A stretch of DNA of 64,000 nt from Lachnospiraceae bacterium (GTDB taxonomy: Bacteria; Bacillota; Clostridia; Lachnospirales; Lachnospiraceae), in assembly GCA_030526405.1 (NCBI GenBank), contig JAUNCZ010000014.1:1-64000 (forward strand), written 5' to 3'. Both the position numbers and the translations under genes were made by a program. The stretch's first letter is position 1, and every line of letters starts with the position of its first letter. The notes under the pieces are model-generated. The model was not told the DNA's origin. It did not search any database and saw only the letters and a program-made list of their open reading frames with translations. Shown piece by piece: positions 1-7,880 of this stretch.

Positions 1-52
1 AACACTTTCATCACTATTTGTGCCGCGGCTTGCCCGCGGAATGGAGATTAGT

Positions 53-880
53 ATGCCTGCTGCATATGCTCATCATAGATTTGGAGAGGCCTGTATTGAG
101 TCGCTGCCACCAAAGCTGAAAGCTGTCTGTACCAGATACAGAGAGATATTTGATGTGGGTGTTCACGGACCGGACGTACTCTTTTATTACAATCCACTGA
201 TTTCCAACAAGGTGAACCGCCATGGATCGGAACTGCATGCCTGGACCGGGGCTCAGTTTTTCCAGGTTTCCAGATATCAGTATCAGTATATCAGAGAGAA
301 TAAGAAGGCGATGCTGGCATATCTTTTAGGTGTTCTGGCTCATTTTACGCTGGACTCGGCCTGTCATGATTACATCAATGAGGAAACTGAGGAGACAGAG
401 TTTTCCCATAATTTCATTGAATCCCAGTATGAGGCATTTCTGATGAAGAAGGATGGGAAGGATCCTCTGAAGGTGGATCGGTCTCTTACGTTGCACCCAA
501 CCGCAAAAAATGCGGAAATTATCGCACGTTTTTATCCCTTTGAAAGGGAGCAGGTGCTGAAGGCCATGGAGGGACAGAAATTCTGTCTCCATCTGTTTTA
601 TTCGCCAAAGGAGCGTAAGAAGGGGTTCCTTCGTAAGCTGCTTAAGGCACTGCGGATCAAGGGGGATGTGGGAGATCTCTTTGTGGATTCCACCGGTATT
701 CCGGCCTGTGAGCAGATGAATGAGATCATCTTTGCACGACAGAAAGCCGCGGAGGGCCTGTATTGTAAACTGGCGAAAAACCTTGTTCGTTATCTGTATG
801 ACAGGGAAGAACTGGACTCTTATTTTCAGTATGATTTCGAGGGAGATCTCCATTCTGATGATGAGGAATCCTGTTCCTGA
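53..880 (+). CDS. Zinc-dependent phospholipase C family protein
   Basis: The 275-residue product starts MPAAYAHHRFG and contains the His-rich segment LAHFTLDSACHDYIN, both typical of the zinc-dependent phospholipase C-like family common in Clostridia. The histidines and acidic residues are the expected metal ligands of that all-helical fold. No signal peptide is visible, so it is probably cytoplasmic, unlike secreted clostridial PLC toxins. In-frame GTG at 20 and ATG at 41 lie upstream, but the GGAG at 43-46 sits six bases before the ATG at 53, which decides the start. The substrate is not known, and phospholipase activity is only inferred from the family name. The next gene, an exporter, follows after about 145 bases on the same strand. 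Confidence 0.75.
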   Translation: MPAAYAHHRFGEACIESLPPKLKAVCTRYREIFDVGVHGPDVLFYYNPLISNKVNRHGSELHAWTGAQFFQVSRYQYQYIRENKKAMLAYLLGVLAHFTLDSACHDYINEETEETEFSHNFIESQYEAFLMKKDGKDPLKVDRSLTLHPTAKNAEIIARFYPFEREQVLKAMEGQKFCLHLFYSPKERKKGFLRKLLKALRIKGDVGDLFVDSTGIPACEQMNEIIFARQKAAEGLYCKLAKNLVRYLYDREELDSYFQYDFEGDLHSDDEESCS

Positions 881-883
881 TAC

Positions 884-925
884 AATGGTTCGCGATCGAG
901 TGGCAAAGGGGGTTGCCATTGGTCG
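884..925 (+). repeat. Diverged copy of dispersed repeat module B
   Basis: The segment reads like a degenerate copy of the module seen at 6108, 33867 and 53224 (core GAGCAAGTAGCGAAGCGGAT). The spacing of the inverted GCG/CGC arms is kept but several bases differ. It lies between two co-directional genes. Confidence 0.35.
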
Positions 926-1024
926 CTATGCTGTTTGTTGCTATGCTGTTACAACGGACAGGATCTGAAAAAGCTTTATGCAAATAGTTCTGTTTTGGAT
1001 AAAAACGGAAGAAAGAGGATAATT

Positions 1025-2290
1025 TTGGCTGAAAAAAATAAACTGACGAAAATTGAAAAGGCCTGGGTACTGTATGATGTGGGCAACTCGGCATTTACCA
1101 TGTTGGCCTGCTCTCTGGTACCTATCTGGTTTAAAACTCTGGCAATTGGAACAAATCCGGGGCAGATCACCTCTGATCAGGCCACTGCCTACTGGGCACT
1201 GGCTATGTCCCTGATCACTGTGGTGGTGGCTCTGTTGGGTCCGGTGCTGGGCTCCTATGCTGATACCAAGGACAGAAAGAAGTTCTTTTTCACCACTGTT
1301 CTTGCCATCGGTGTTATTGGCTGCTTTGTCTGCGGCTTTATCAAGAGCTGGATCTTATTTATGGCGGTTCTTGTGATTACAAAGGTTACCTACAGCTCTT
1401 CTCAGGTATTTTATGATTCCATGCTGAATGATGTTACCACAGAGGAGAGAATGGATGAGGTATCCTCCTACGGTTATGCCTGGGGCTATATCGGCTCCTG
1501 TATCCCATTTGCGGTTGCCCTTGTGGCCTATGTGCTGGGACCGGATATGGTGGGCATGATCTCTGACAGTCTTTCCCGGATCATCGGCTTTGGTGTTACT
1601 GCCATCTGGTGGTTTGTGGTGACGATCCCTCTTCTGAAGGAATACAGACAGCTGCACTATGTGGAGCGTCAGCAGGTTTCTGTAGGTGAGATTTTTGCGG
1701 GAATCGGCCGTACCATTGCCAGAATGGTGAAGGAGGATAAAAAGGTCTTTTATTTCCTGATTGCCTTCTTTCTGTATATTGATGGTGTGGGTACCATCAT
1801 TGATAACTGTATCAATATTGGAACAGATCTTGATCTGAGCACAGTGGGACAGGTTATTACACTTCTGTTGACTCAGGTGGTGGCCTTTGCATTTTCCCTT
1901 GTGTTTGCAAGGCTGTCCAGACGCTTCAGCACAGTGACTCTGATCAAGGTGTGTATTGTGGGCTATTTCTGTGTCTGCCTGTATGCCCTGACGCTGAAGA
2001 GTCTTCTGGGCTTTGCGATCCTGGCCTTTGGTGTGGGTATGTTCCAGGGCTCTATTCAGTCTCTGTCCAGAAGCTATTTCTCCAAAATCATTCCACCGGA
2101 GAATTCCGGAGAGTATTTTGGTATCTATGATATCTTCTGTAAGGGAGCGTCCTTCCTGGGCTCCTTTGTGCTGGCAGCTGTGAAGCTGGCAGGAGGAACC
2201 ATCAATATTGCGGTGGCTTCCCTTGTGGTATTCTTTGCTTTGGGATATGTGTTCCTTTCCCTGGCGGATAAACAGAAAAATGTAAGATGA
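1025..2290 (+). CDS. UMF1 (Atg22-like) family MFS transporter
   Basis: This 421-residue polytopic membrane protein has about 12 hydrophobic segments. Its N-terminus, KLTKIEKAWVLYDVGNSAF, is characteristic of bacterial UMF1/Atg22-type major facilitator proteins. A cytoplasmic loop carries DTKDRKKFFF, the family's version of the MFS loop 2-3 motif. The substrate is unknown; eukaryotic Atg22 exports amino acids from the vacuole, but that cannot be carried over safely. A longer reading frame opens at 935. However AAAGAGG at 1012-1018, six bases before a TTG at 1025, places the start there and gives the family's usual N-terminus. A strong hairpin follows the gene. Confidence 0.85.
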   Translation: MAEKNKLTKIEKAWVLYDVGNSAFTMLACSLVPIWFKTLAIGTNPGQITSDQATAYWALAMSLITVVVALLGPVLGSYADTKDRKKFFFTTVLAIGVIGCFVCGFIKSWILFMAVLVITKVTYSSSQVFYDSMLNDVTTEERMDEVSSYGYAWGYIGSCIPFAVALVAYVLGPDMVGMISDSLSRIIGFGVTAIWWFVVTIPLLKEYRQLHYVERQQVSVGEIFAGIGRTIARMVKEDKKVFYFLIAFFLYIDGVGTIIDNCINIGTDLDLSTVGQVITLLLTQVVAFAFSLVFARLSRRFSTVTLIKVCIVGYFCVCLYALTLKSLLGFAILAFGVGMFQGSIQSLSRSYFSKIIPPENSGEYFGIYDIFCKGASFLGSFVLAAVKLAGGTINIAVASLVVFFALGYVFLSLADKQKNVR

Positions 2291-2302
2291 TAGAATCTGT
2301 TG

Positions 2303-2339
2303 CAGCATCCCGGTGTCTCCTTCTGACATCGGGATGCTG
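2303..2339 (+). terminator. Hairpin after the UMF1 transporter
   Basis: A 15-bp stem (arms 2303-2317 and 2325-2339, core CAGCATCCCG/CGGGATGCTG, one G-T pair) with a 7-base loop. No T-run follows, so it may end transcription poorly or protect a 3' end. Confidence 0.55.
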
Positions 2340-2401
2340 TGTCTGGTGAAACAGCTGTTTATGACCAGACGGTAAAAACATTAATGAAGGGGGATAAGAA
2401 A

Positions 2402-3778
2402 TTGAAATCTGTAAAACATACTGCCACAGAGGGGAATCCGCTGGGCATTCTTCCAGTGGGCAGTCTGATGCGAAAATTCGCCCTGCCCAGTATCGTGGCC
2501 ATGATGGTCAGTGCTGTCTACAACATTGTGGATCAGCTGTTTATCGGTCAGGCGGTTGGCACCCTTGGAAATGCTGCCACGAATATTGCATTTCCCCTTG
2601 CTATGATGTGTACAGCCATTGCTCTGATGTTCGGTATTGGCGGTGCCTCTTCCTTTAACCTGACCCTTGGAGCGGGGGATGAGAAGAGAGCCCCCTACTT
2701 TGTGGGAAATGCCATTACCGGTCTGGTGATCGGCGGTTCTGTTCTCTGCCTTACAGTGGAACTGTTTCTTCGACCTCTTCTGGTGGGCTTCGGATCCCCG
2801 GCAGATGTCCTTCCCTACGCCCTTTCCTATGTAAGGATCACTGCCCTGGGATTTCCGTTTCTGATTCTTACCATCGGCGGTGGTCATCTGATCCGGGCAG
2901 ATGGAAGTCCAAACATGACCATGCTGTGCAACCTGTCCGGAGCCATTATTAATGTATTTCTTGATGCTTTGTTTGTGATGGGACTTGGATGGGGGATGCA
3001 GGGTGCAGCCCTGGCCACTATCATGGGTCAGTTTTTCTCCGCCGGACTTGCCGTCCGCTATCTGCTGCATTATAAAACCGTATCCCTCAGACTGGAGCAT
3101 CTGAAGCCAAAGGCAGAGTTTATCACTTTCATTATGAAGATCGGTGCTGCATCCAGCATCAATCAGCTGGCCATGATGGTGGTTCAGATCCTGCTGAACA
3201 ATTCTCTGAAGTATTACGGTGCCCAGTCTGTATATGGGGAGGCCATTCCCATTGCCTGTGCAGGAATTGTAACAAAATGCAACCAGCTGTTCTTCGCTGT
3301 GGTGATCGGTCTTTCCCAGGGAAGTCAGCCCATTGAGAGCTTTAATTACGGTGCAAAGAAATACGGACGTGTGCGGGAGGCCTATCGGCTGGCAGTCACT
3401 GCAGGAGTAGCCATCTCGGTGGTGGCATTTGCCATGTTCCAGCTGATACCAAGGCAGCTGATCAGTCTCTTCGGAGAGGGCTCCCAGGAGTACTACCAGT
3501 TTGCGGTGAATTATTTCCGGATTTTCCTGTTTTTCACCTGGGCAAATGCAATTCAGCCCATCACAGCTACCTTCTTTACCAGCATCGGTAAGCCAAAAAA
3601 GGGTACATTCTGTTCTCTTACAAGACAGATTCTTTTCCTGGTACCCCTGATTCTGATCCTGCCTCTGTTTATGGGAATTGACGGTATCCTGTTTGCAGGT
3701 CCTGTTGCAGATGCTCTGGCGGTGACTGTAACGGCACTGATGGCGTATTTTGAGTTCAGAAGGATGCCGAAGGAATAA
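2402..3778 (+). CDS. MATE family efflux transporter
   Basis: This 458-residue protein has the 12-helix pattern and duplicated halves of MATE exporters. The first half has the signature LMRKFALPSIVAMMVSAVYN followed by NIVDQLFIGQ. The family exports drugs and cationic metabolites from the cytoplasm in exchange for Na+ or H+. Similarity to the NorM/DinF-type clostridial group is evident, but the substrate cannot be told. An open frame begins at GTG 2339. The most convincing start is TTG at 2402, eight bases after AAGGGGG (2387-2393); the ATG at 2384 has no Shine-Dalgarno sequence. It is convergent with the GntR gene, and a bidirectional terminator lies between them. Confidence 0.88.
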   Translation: MKSVKHTATEGNPLGILPVGSLMRKFALPSIVAMMVSAVYNIVDQLFIGQAVGTLGNAATNIAFPLAMMCTAIALMFGIGGASSFNLTLGAGDEKRAPYFVGNAITGLVIGGSVLCLTVELFLRPLLVGFGSPADVLPYALSYVRITALGFPFLILTIGGGHLIRADGSPNMTMLCNLSGAIINVFLDALFVMGLGWGMQGAALATIMGQFFSAGLAVRYLLHYKTVSLRLEHLKPKAEFITFIMKIGAASSINQLAMMVVQILLNNSLKYYGAQSVYGEAIPIACAGIVTKCNQLFFAVVIGLSQGSQPIESFNYGAKKYGRVREAYRLAVTAGVAISVVAFAMFQLIPRQLISLFGEGSQEYYQFAVNYFRIFLFFTWANAIQPITATFFTSIGKPKKGTFCSLTRQILFLVPLILILPLFMGIDGILFAGPVADALAVTVTALMAYFEFRRMPKE

Positions 3779-3780
3779 AC

Positions 3781-3827
3781 GGTTCATGAGCGGGCATCGA
3801 AGTGAATTGCCCATGTCCGCTCTACTG
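3781..3827 (+). repeat. Dispersed repeat module B (diverged)
   Basis: It shares GGTTCATGAGC at the 5' end and ATGTCCGCT(C/T)TACTG at the 3' end with the copies at 6108 and 53224. The middle is diverged. Confidence 0.55.
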
Positions 3828-3873
3828 AAAAATGCCGGTGTATGATTTGTTACAATCACACACCGGCATTTCA
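3828..3873. terminator. Bidirectional terminator between MATE and GntR genes
   Basis: A 12-bp stem, AAATGCCGGTGT (3830-3841) paired with ACACCGGCATTT (3860-3871), has A-rich and T-rich flanks. It can therefore stop transcription from both convergent genes. Confidence 0.75.
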
Positions 3874-3911
3874 TATAGAATCAATTGTATAAATTTCTCC
3901 TGCAGATATTA

Positions 3912-4631
3912 TTACAGAGAGGTTCTCAGTACCGAAAACTGGAATACATCGCTTCTCAGATAATCATAGGAATACAGAATGGGATTCCCTTTTGTGTCAG
4001 TCTGCTGCTGACGGAATGCAAAGGCCTCTTTGCCCTCCGGAAGTTCCAGAGCCACGCGAAGGGGATCATTTTTTTCCGGGATAAAGAGAATTGCATAGGC
4101 CTGGTTCAGCTGCAGGTCATAATTCTCCAGCAGATAATTAAAAAGGGATTTTGGAATGGAATCCTCCTTCAGCCCCGCTGCATAGCGCAGGGGAAGATAG
4201 TTGACACAGCAGCAGATCACGCCGAAATCTGCGTAGCGGATCTTCTGGAGGCGAAAGAATTCTGTGTCCTCCGGTACCTGGAAAAACTCGCAGACCTCTG
4301 AGGGGGCTGTGGTGACGCAGCAACTGGTTTTGGACTCCAGTTCCTCAATGCCTGCGGCAGCGATCATCTTTGTCATGCTCTGCAGCTGCAGCAGATCGTT
4401 GGGAATCTGTTTACTACGGGGAAGCACATAGGTGCCGGAGCCGTGGCGGGATACAAGGATTCCCTCGCTTCGCAGCACCCGCACCACCTTTCGCCAGGTT
4501 TCACGGCTGATGCCAAGGAGTCTGGCCATCTCATTTTCCGATGGAAGTTTTGTGTCAGGAGGAAATTTTCCAGCCTGATAATAATCCATGAAGGTTTCTT
4601 TTGCTTTCAGTGTTGTGGATTTTCCTCTCAT
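3912..4631 (-). CDS. GntR family transcriptional regulator with UTRA domain
   Basis: The 239-residue protein has an N-terminal winged helix-turn-helix at about residues 8-70. It includes LPSENEMARLLGISRETWRK and the wing VSRHGSGTYV of the GntR/HutC subfamily. A C-terminal UTRA-type ligand domain spans about residues 90-235. Such proteins bind DNA as dimers and respond to a small metabolite; the ligand is not evident. The start at 4631 follows AAAGGAGGTGG at a good distance. It lies 16 bases downstream of the RelA/SpoT-domain gene on the same strand, so the two are probably co-transcribed. That pairing would put an alarmone enzyme and a metabolite-sensing regulator under one promoter. Confidence 0.85.
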   Translation of the reverse strand: MRGKSTTLKAKETFMDYYQAGKFPPDTKLPSENEMARLLGISRETWRKVVRVLRSEGILVSRHGSGTYVLPRSKQIPNDLLQLQSMTKMIAAAGIEELESKTSCCVTTAPSEVCEFFQVPEDTEFFRLQKIRYADFGVICCCVNYLPLRYAAGLKEDSIPKSLFNYLLENYDLQLNQAYAILFIPEKNDPLRVALELPEGKEAFAFRQQQTDTKGNPILYSYDYLRSDVFQFSVLRTSL

Positions 4632-4647
4632 AGAACATCCACCTCCT

Positions 4648-5724
4648 TTACCATTTCTGTTCAGTCAGCATCTGCCTGCGTTCCAGAAGTGCCTTTGTAC
4701 TCTGCTTAGCCTGCTCCACGCTTGTGGAGGAAAATGACATGAATATCTCAATTTCTCTGATGGAGTAGTGGGCACGGATCAGCTCTGAGTAGCACAGATA
4801 GCGCAGAATCTTGTTGCTGGATACAAGATCCACATCCACTTCTGCCAGTGCATCCCTGGCGTAGGTGATGGTGGAGTGCCAGTTGCGCTCCAGCATTTCA
4901 GATAGATCTCCAATGGTGGTGATCCCAAGAAATTCCAGATGCTTAAGACAGGGGAAGGGATCGGCATGCTCCACACAGATGTTGCATTCTGCGCAGATGG
5001 TACGGATCAGGTCCTGCATCCGCACGTTGCTGAACATATATTCCTTGAGAGAGACCTGATCCACCAGCACATCGGTGGCAAGTCCGTTTCTGATCTTGTC
5101 ACGGATCTCAAGGGTATAGTCCCCCACGCTTTTACGGATGTCATTGAATCGCTCGTCGGCAATCTCAAGAAGACCTGCAATGCGGGAAAACTCTCTTCGG
5201 ATGTTGCGGGGAAGACCAAATTCACTTTTGTAGCCCAGATCGTGCTCGATCTCCGCCCAGACGTGCTGAAGAGAGGTTCTGATCTGGATCTCAAAGCGGA
5301 TTCCCCTGAATTCCTCCGGATAGTCCTGGTACGGGCCCTCCTCCGGAAGGGAGCACACATAATGCAGAGAGCTGTAGCCAAAGGTTGAGGGGGAGAGGGC
5401 GGCTGATTTATCCACCGTATTGCTCCAGTCCATTTTGAAGCGTTCTGCCACAAGGGCGGCAATCTTGTCCACGTCATCTGCAAAATAGGCCACCAGGCGA
5501 AGTCCCACCACGTCGGTGATATCTGTCAGGTAACGGTATTTATCTTTTTTTATGATTTTTTTTGAAAGACTATCCGGTGTTTTCAGCCGGTGAGTCAGAT
5601 CCATCAGCATCACTTTGTCCTGTTTCATCATGTTTGCCAGAATGTCTGCAACATACTCCTCGAGACGCAGATAGATCGCTTTTTTTTCTTCGTATTCATC
5701 AAGAATTGATGTTTCGTATCTCAT
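4648..5724 (-). CDS. RelA/SpoT-domain (p)ppGpp synthetase-like protein
   Basis: The 358-residue protein contains a RelA/SpoT nucleotidyltransferase domain at about residues 30-200. Its motifs are THRLKTPDSLSKKI (substrate-binding region), DVVGLRLVAYF, FGYSSLHYV and EIQIRTSLQHVWAEIEHDL, which match the pyrophosphokinase motifs of alarmone synthetases. There is no HD hydrolase domain and no TGS or ACT domain, so it is larger than the small RelQ/RelP enzymes but lacks the long Rel architecture. The roughly 150-residue C-terminal part is unassigned and may be regulatory. The predicted reaction is transfer of pyrophosphate from ATP to GTP or GDP. The start at 5724 is chosen because AAGGAG lies about eight bases upstream; an open frame extends to 5775 without such a site. 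Confidence 0.8.
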   Translation of the reverse strand: MRYETSILDEYEEKKAIYLRLEEYVADILANMMKQDKVMLMDLTHRLKTPDSLSKKIIKKDKYRYLTDITDVVGLRLVAYFADDVDKIAALVAERFKMDWSNTVDKSAALSPSTFGYSSLHYVCSLPEEGPYQDYPEEFRGIRFEIQIRTSLQHVWAEIEHDLGYKSEFGLPRNIRREFSRIAGLLEIADERFNDIRKSVGDYTLEIRDKIRNGLATDVLVDQVSLKEYMFSNVRMQDLIRTICAECNICVEHADPFPCLKHLEFLGITTIGDLSEMLERNWHSTITYARDALAEVDVDLVSSNKILRYLCYSELIRAHYSIREIEIFMSFSSTSVEQAKQSTKALLERRQMLTEQKW

Positions 5725-5797
5725 GGAATCACTCCTTATTATCCAAATTATACCCCATTGCTGATAGGGGGGCAATATGGGATTGGGGATCAGGCAG

Positions 5798-5826
5798 TTG
5801 ACTTTTTTTTGTCAATGCATTACTAT
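5798..5826 (+). promoter_or_regulatory. Predicted promoter of the TPP-controlled tenA operon
   Basis: TTGACT (5798-5803) and TACTAT (5821-5826) are separated by 17 bases. It is upstream of a module S repeat and the TPP riboswitch, and divergent from the RelA/SpoT gene. Confidence 0.5.
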
Positions 5827-5844
5827 AAAAAAGCAGGAAAAATC

Positions 5845-5954
5845 TGCGCATCCTCGAGGAGCGTTTTATCTCAGTCGGAGATTAGATACCCACTGAGATA
5901 AATTTGTCAATACTCACCACCTGTAGAGGTGGGCGTCTTCTCAACTGAGATAAA
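5845..5954 (-). repeat. Repeat module S (MITE-like) plus flank, lacking module A
   Basis: This is an inverted, diverged copy of the module at 16328 and 52927. The 90-bp core (5865-5954) begins TTTATCTCAGT and ends ACTGAGATAAA, forming inverted ends, with an inner hairpin CCACCT/AGGTGG. The flank, TGCGCATCCTCG(A)GGAGCG, also matches the other copies, but module A is absent here. Confidence 0.75.
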
Positions 5955-6040
5955 AAAGGGGAGCTCACTGCAGTGGGCTGAGAATCAGATCTGTATCTGT
6001 TACCCATAACCTGATTTGGATAATGCCAACGTAGGGATAT
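5955..6040 (+). ncRNA. TPP riboswitch (THI element) controlling tenA operon
   Basis: The conserved THI-box blocks are in order: GGGG at 5958, GGGCTGAGAA, TTACCC, then ACCTGATTTGGATAATGCCA and ACGTAGGGA ending near 6037. These form the pyrimidine- and pyrophosphate-sensing helices of the TPP aptamer. A rho-independent terminator follows at 6062-6094, so thiamin pyrophosphate binding is expected to stop transcription before tenA. Confidence 0.95.
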
Positions 6041-6061
6041 AGTTCATGAATCGGTGATTTG

Positions 6062-6094
6062 GGTAATGAGACAGTTGTTTCATTACCTTTTTTT
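6062..6094 (+). terminator. Riboswitch expression-platform terminator
   Basis: The stem GGTAATGA/TCATTACC is followed by seven T residues at 6088-6094. It lies just downstream of the TPP aptamer and is the likely regulated terminator. Confidence 0.85.
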
Positions 6095-6107
6095 ATACAA
6101 AAAAGAT

Positions 6108-6154
6108 GGTTCATGAGCAAGTAGCGAAGCGGATTGCGAATGTCCGCTTTACTG
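6108..6154 (+). repeat. Dispersed repeat module B
   Basis: The copy runs from GGTTCATGAGC through GTAGCGAAGCGGATTGCGAA to CGCTTTACTG. It is almost identical to the copy at 53224 and close to that at 33867. Inverted AGCGGA.../TCCGCT arms suggest a hairpin. Confidence 0.7.
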
Positions 6155-6353
6155 TATCTTTATCTTCATGTTCAGTATCGGGAAGTTGCAGAGTTTTTCT
6201 GGTACAGTACGCCCTGGCGTACTTTCTGGGCAGATCGGGGGCACCACTTTCTGTCCTGCAGATCAGACAGAACTCTTCGGAGGACTCTGATTTGTGATTA
6301 CACCCACATGTATAGTGGAGAACATCTGAATGAGGCGAAAGGAGAAGAGTAAG

Positions 6354-6452
6354 ATGAATACTGCTTACACAATACTTTCCTCTGCAGGTATCTCACAGAA
6401 GGATGGGAGAGGCGCTGAAGAATTCGAAAAGGAGGAGTTTTGCAATGAATAA
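6354..6452 (+). CDS. Possible 32-residue leader peptide overlapping tenA
   Basis: A short frame starts at ATG 6354 with AAAGGAG about nine bases upstream. Its TAA stop at 6450-6452 overlaps the tenA start codon region (ATG at 6445). The peptide begins MNTAYTILSSAGISQK and ends EEFCNE; it resembles nothing I recognise. The overlap suggests translational coupling into tenA. It may also be a chance frame, since no homologue can be checked here. Confidence 0.35.
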   Translation: MNTAYTILSSAGISQKDGRGAEEFEKEEFCNE

Positions 6453-7119
6453 AGGGTATGCTGCTGCGGATCGGATTCTTGAGGGCAGCCGTTCTATTTG
6501 GGAAACATTTCATGACCATCCCTTTGTGAGAGGTATTGCGGACGGAACGCTGCCGAAAGAGAATTTCAAATATTACATGCTCCAGGATTATGTTTATCTC
6601 CTGGATTATGCCAAAGTATTCTCCATCGGTGCGGGAAAAGCAGCAGATCCTGTGGTTGGAAGACATTTTTCCGGCTATGTGGATCAGATTATGAATGGAG
6701 AACTGAATATTCATAAGGCCTATATGGCGAAGCTGGGAATTACAGAACAGGACGTAAGAGAGGTATACCAGGCACTGGACAACCTCAGCTACACCAGCTA
6801 CATGCTTCGTTGTGCCTATGAGGGAGGACCTGCAGAGGTTTGTGCAGCCATCCTGCCCTGTGCCATCAGCTACGAGGAGATTGCTGTGGAGATGGTGAGA
6901 AGGGATCCGGCCTGTGTGGATCACCCCTTCTACGGTGAGTGGATCAGGGGCTATGCTGATCCCGGCTACCATGAAGCCAACACTGCACTGCGGGATCTTA
7001 CTGCAGCCTGCTGTGAAAACTTAAGTGAGCAGCAGATCGATCATCTGGTGGAGATCGGACAGCGCTGCAGTCTGTATGAGGGTCGTTTCTGGGATCTGGC
7101 CTGGGAACTTCGGAGGTAA
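6445..7119 (+). CDS. tenA: Thiaminase II / aminopyrimidine aminohydrolase TenA
   Basis: The 224-residue protein matches the TenA family along its length, with HDHPFVRGIADGTLPKENF near the N-terminus and the nucleophile motif AAILPCAISYEEI with Cys139. The C-terminal SLYEGRFWDLAWEL region carries the conserved acidic residue. TenA hydrolyses amino-HMP derived from degraded thiamin to HMP, feeding ThiD. The start at 6445 follows AAAGGAGG by about nine bases. It is the first full gene of an operon with a pyrimidine ABC transporter, all behind a TPP riboswitch, which supports salvage of thiamin breakdown products taken up by that transporter. Confidence 0.92.
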   Translation: MNKGYAAADRILEGSRSIWETFHDHPFVRGIADGTLPKENFKYYMLQDYVYLLDYAKVFSIGAGKAADPVVGRHFSGYVDQIMNGELNIHKAYMAKLGITEQDVREVYQALDNLSYTSYMLRCAYEGGPAEVCAAILPCAISYEEIAVEMVRRDPACVDHPFYGEWIRGYADPGYHEANTALRDLTAACCENLSEQQIDHLVEIGQRCSLYEGRFWDLAWELRR

Positions 7120-7127
7120 GAGACGGT

Positions 7128-7880
7128 ATGCTGGAGTTTCAGAACGTATCATTTACCTATCCCGGGGCAGAGGCTCCTATCATGGAGAATCTTTCCTTTT
7201 CGGTGGAGGCAGGCAGCTTTGTCAGCATCATCGGTGCCAGCGGAAGCGGTAAATCCACCCTGTTTCGCCTTCTGAATTCTCTGGAGGAGCTTCAGGAGGG
7301 AACAATTACCGTGAACGGAAGGGATATCCGTTCCCTGTCCCACTATACCAGCTACATGCCCCAGCAGGATCTTCTGTTTCCCTGGAGAACGGTGGAGAAG
7401 AATGTGATGCTTCCCATGCAGGTGCAGAAGGTTCCGAAGGAGGAGAGAAAGAGGGTGGCTGCCCAGATGCTGGCAAAAGTGGGCCTGACGGACTGGGCCA
7501 ACAGCTATCCCCGGGAGCTGTCCGGCGGTATGCGACAGAGGGTCAGCTTTGCAAGGACCCTGTGTGCAGGTTCAGATCTGCTGCTTTTGGATGAGCCCTT
7601 CAGCGCCCTGGATTCCATTACCAGGATCAGTCTGCAGGAATGGCTTCGGGAGCAGTGGGAGTCGCTGGATAAAACCATCCTGTTTATCACCCACGATGTG
7701 GAGGAGGCGATTTTCCTGTCTGAGAAGATCTTGGTGCTCACTGGATCGCCTGTGACGGGACTGAAGGAATTTACAGTGCCTCTTCCGGGAAAGCGTACAA
7801 GAGAAATGCTGCTTCAGGGGGAAATCCAGCAGCTTAAGGAGACCCTTGTGGAGCTGCTTCGAAGCGAGGCGGCTGAATGA
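7128..7880 (+). CDS. thiZ: ABC transporter ATP-binding protein (ThiZ-like)
   Basis: The 250-residue ATPase has Walker A GASGSGKST, the Q-loop YMPQQDLLFPW, signature LSGGMRQR, Walker B LLLLDEPFSALD and the switch histidine in FITHDVEEA. The sequence is of the nitrate/sulfonate/taurine (NrtD/SsuB/TauB) type. That class includes the ThiZ subunit of thiamin-precursor transporters. It begins eight bases after tenA and overlaps the permease start by four bases (ATGA at 7877-7880). It should energise import of an aminopyrimidine through the downstream permeases. The assignment to thiamin precursors comes from the TPP riboswitch and tenA context. Confidence 0.85.
   Translation: MLEFQNVSFTYPGAEAPIMENLSFSVEAGSFVSIIGASGSGKSTLFRLLNSLEELQEGTITVNGRDIRSLSHYTSYMPQQDLLFPWRTVEKNVMLPMQVQKVPKEERKRVAAQMLAKVGLTDWANSYPRELSGGMRQRVSFARTLCAGSDLLLLDEPFSALDSITRISLQEWLREQWESLDKTILFITHDVEEAIFLSEKILVLTGSPVTGLKEFTVPLPGKRTREMLLQGEIQQLKETLVELLRSEAAE

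Noticed and set aside
1-52. Gene fragment at the window start
   Set aside because: Only a CCGCG/CGCGG stem and the ribosome site of the first gene are seen.
2381-3874. Minus-strand 497-codon frame opposite the MATE gene
   Set aside because: Its translation is Ser/His/Gln-rich with no domain, while the plus strand encodes a clear MATE protein with a good start.
5845-5954. Part of the TPP riboswitch
   Set aside because: The sequence is a repeat found elsewhere without any thiamin gene; the aptamer starts after it.
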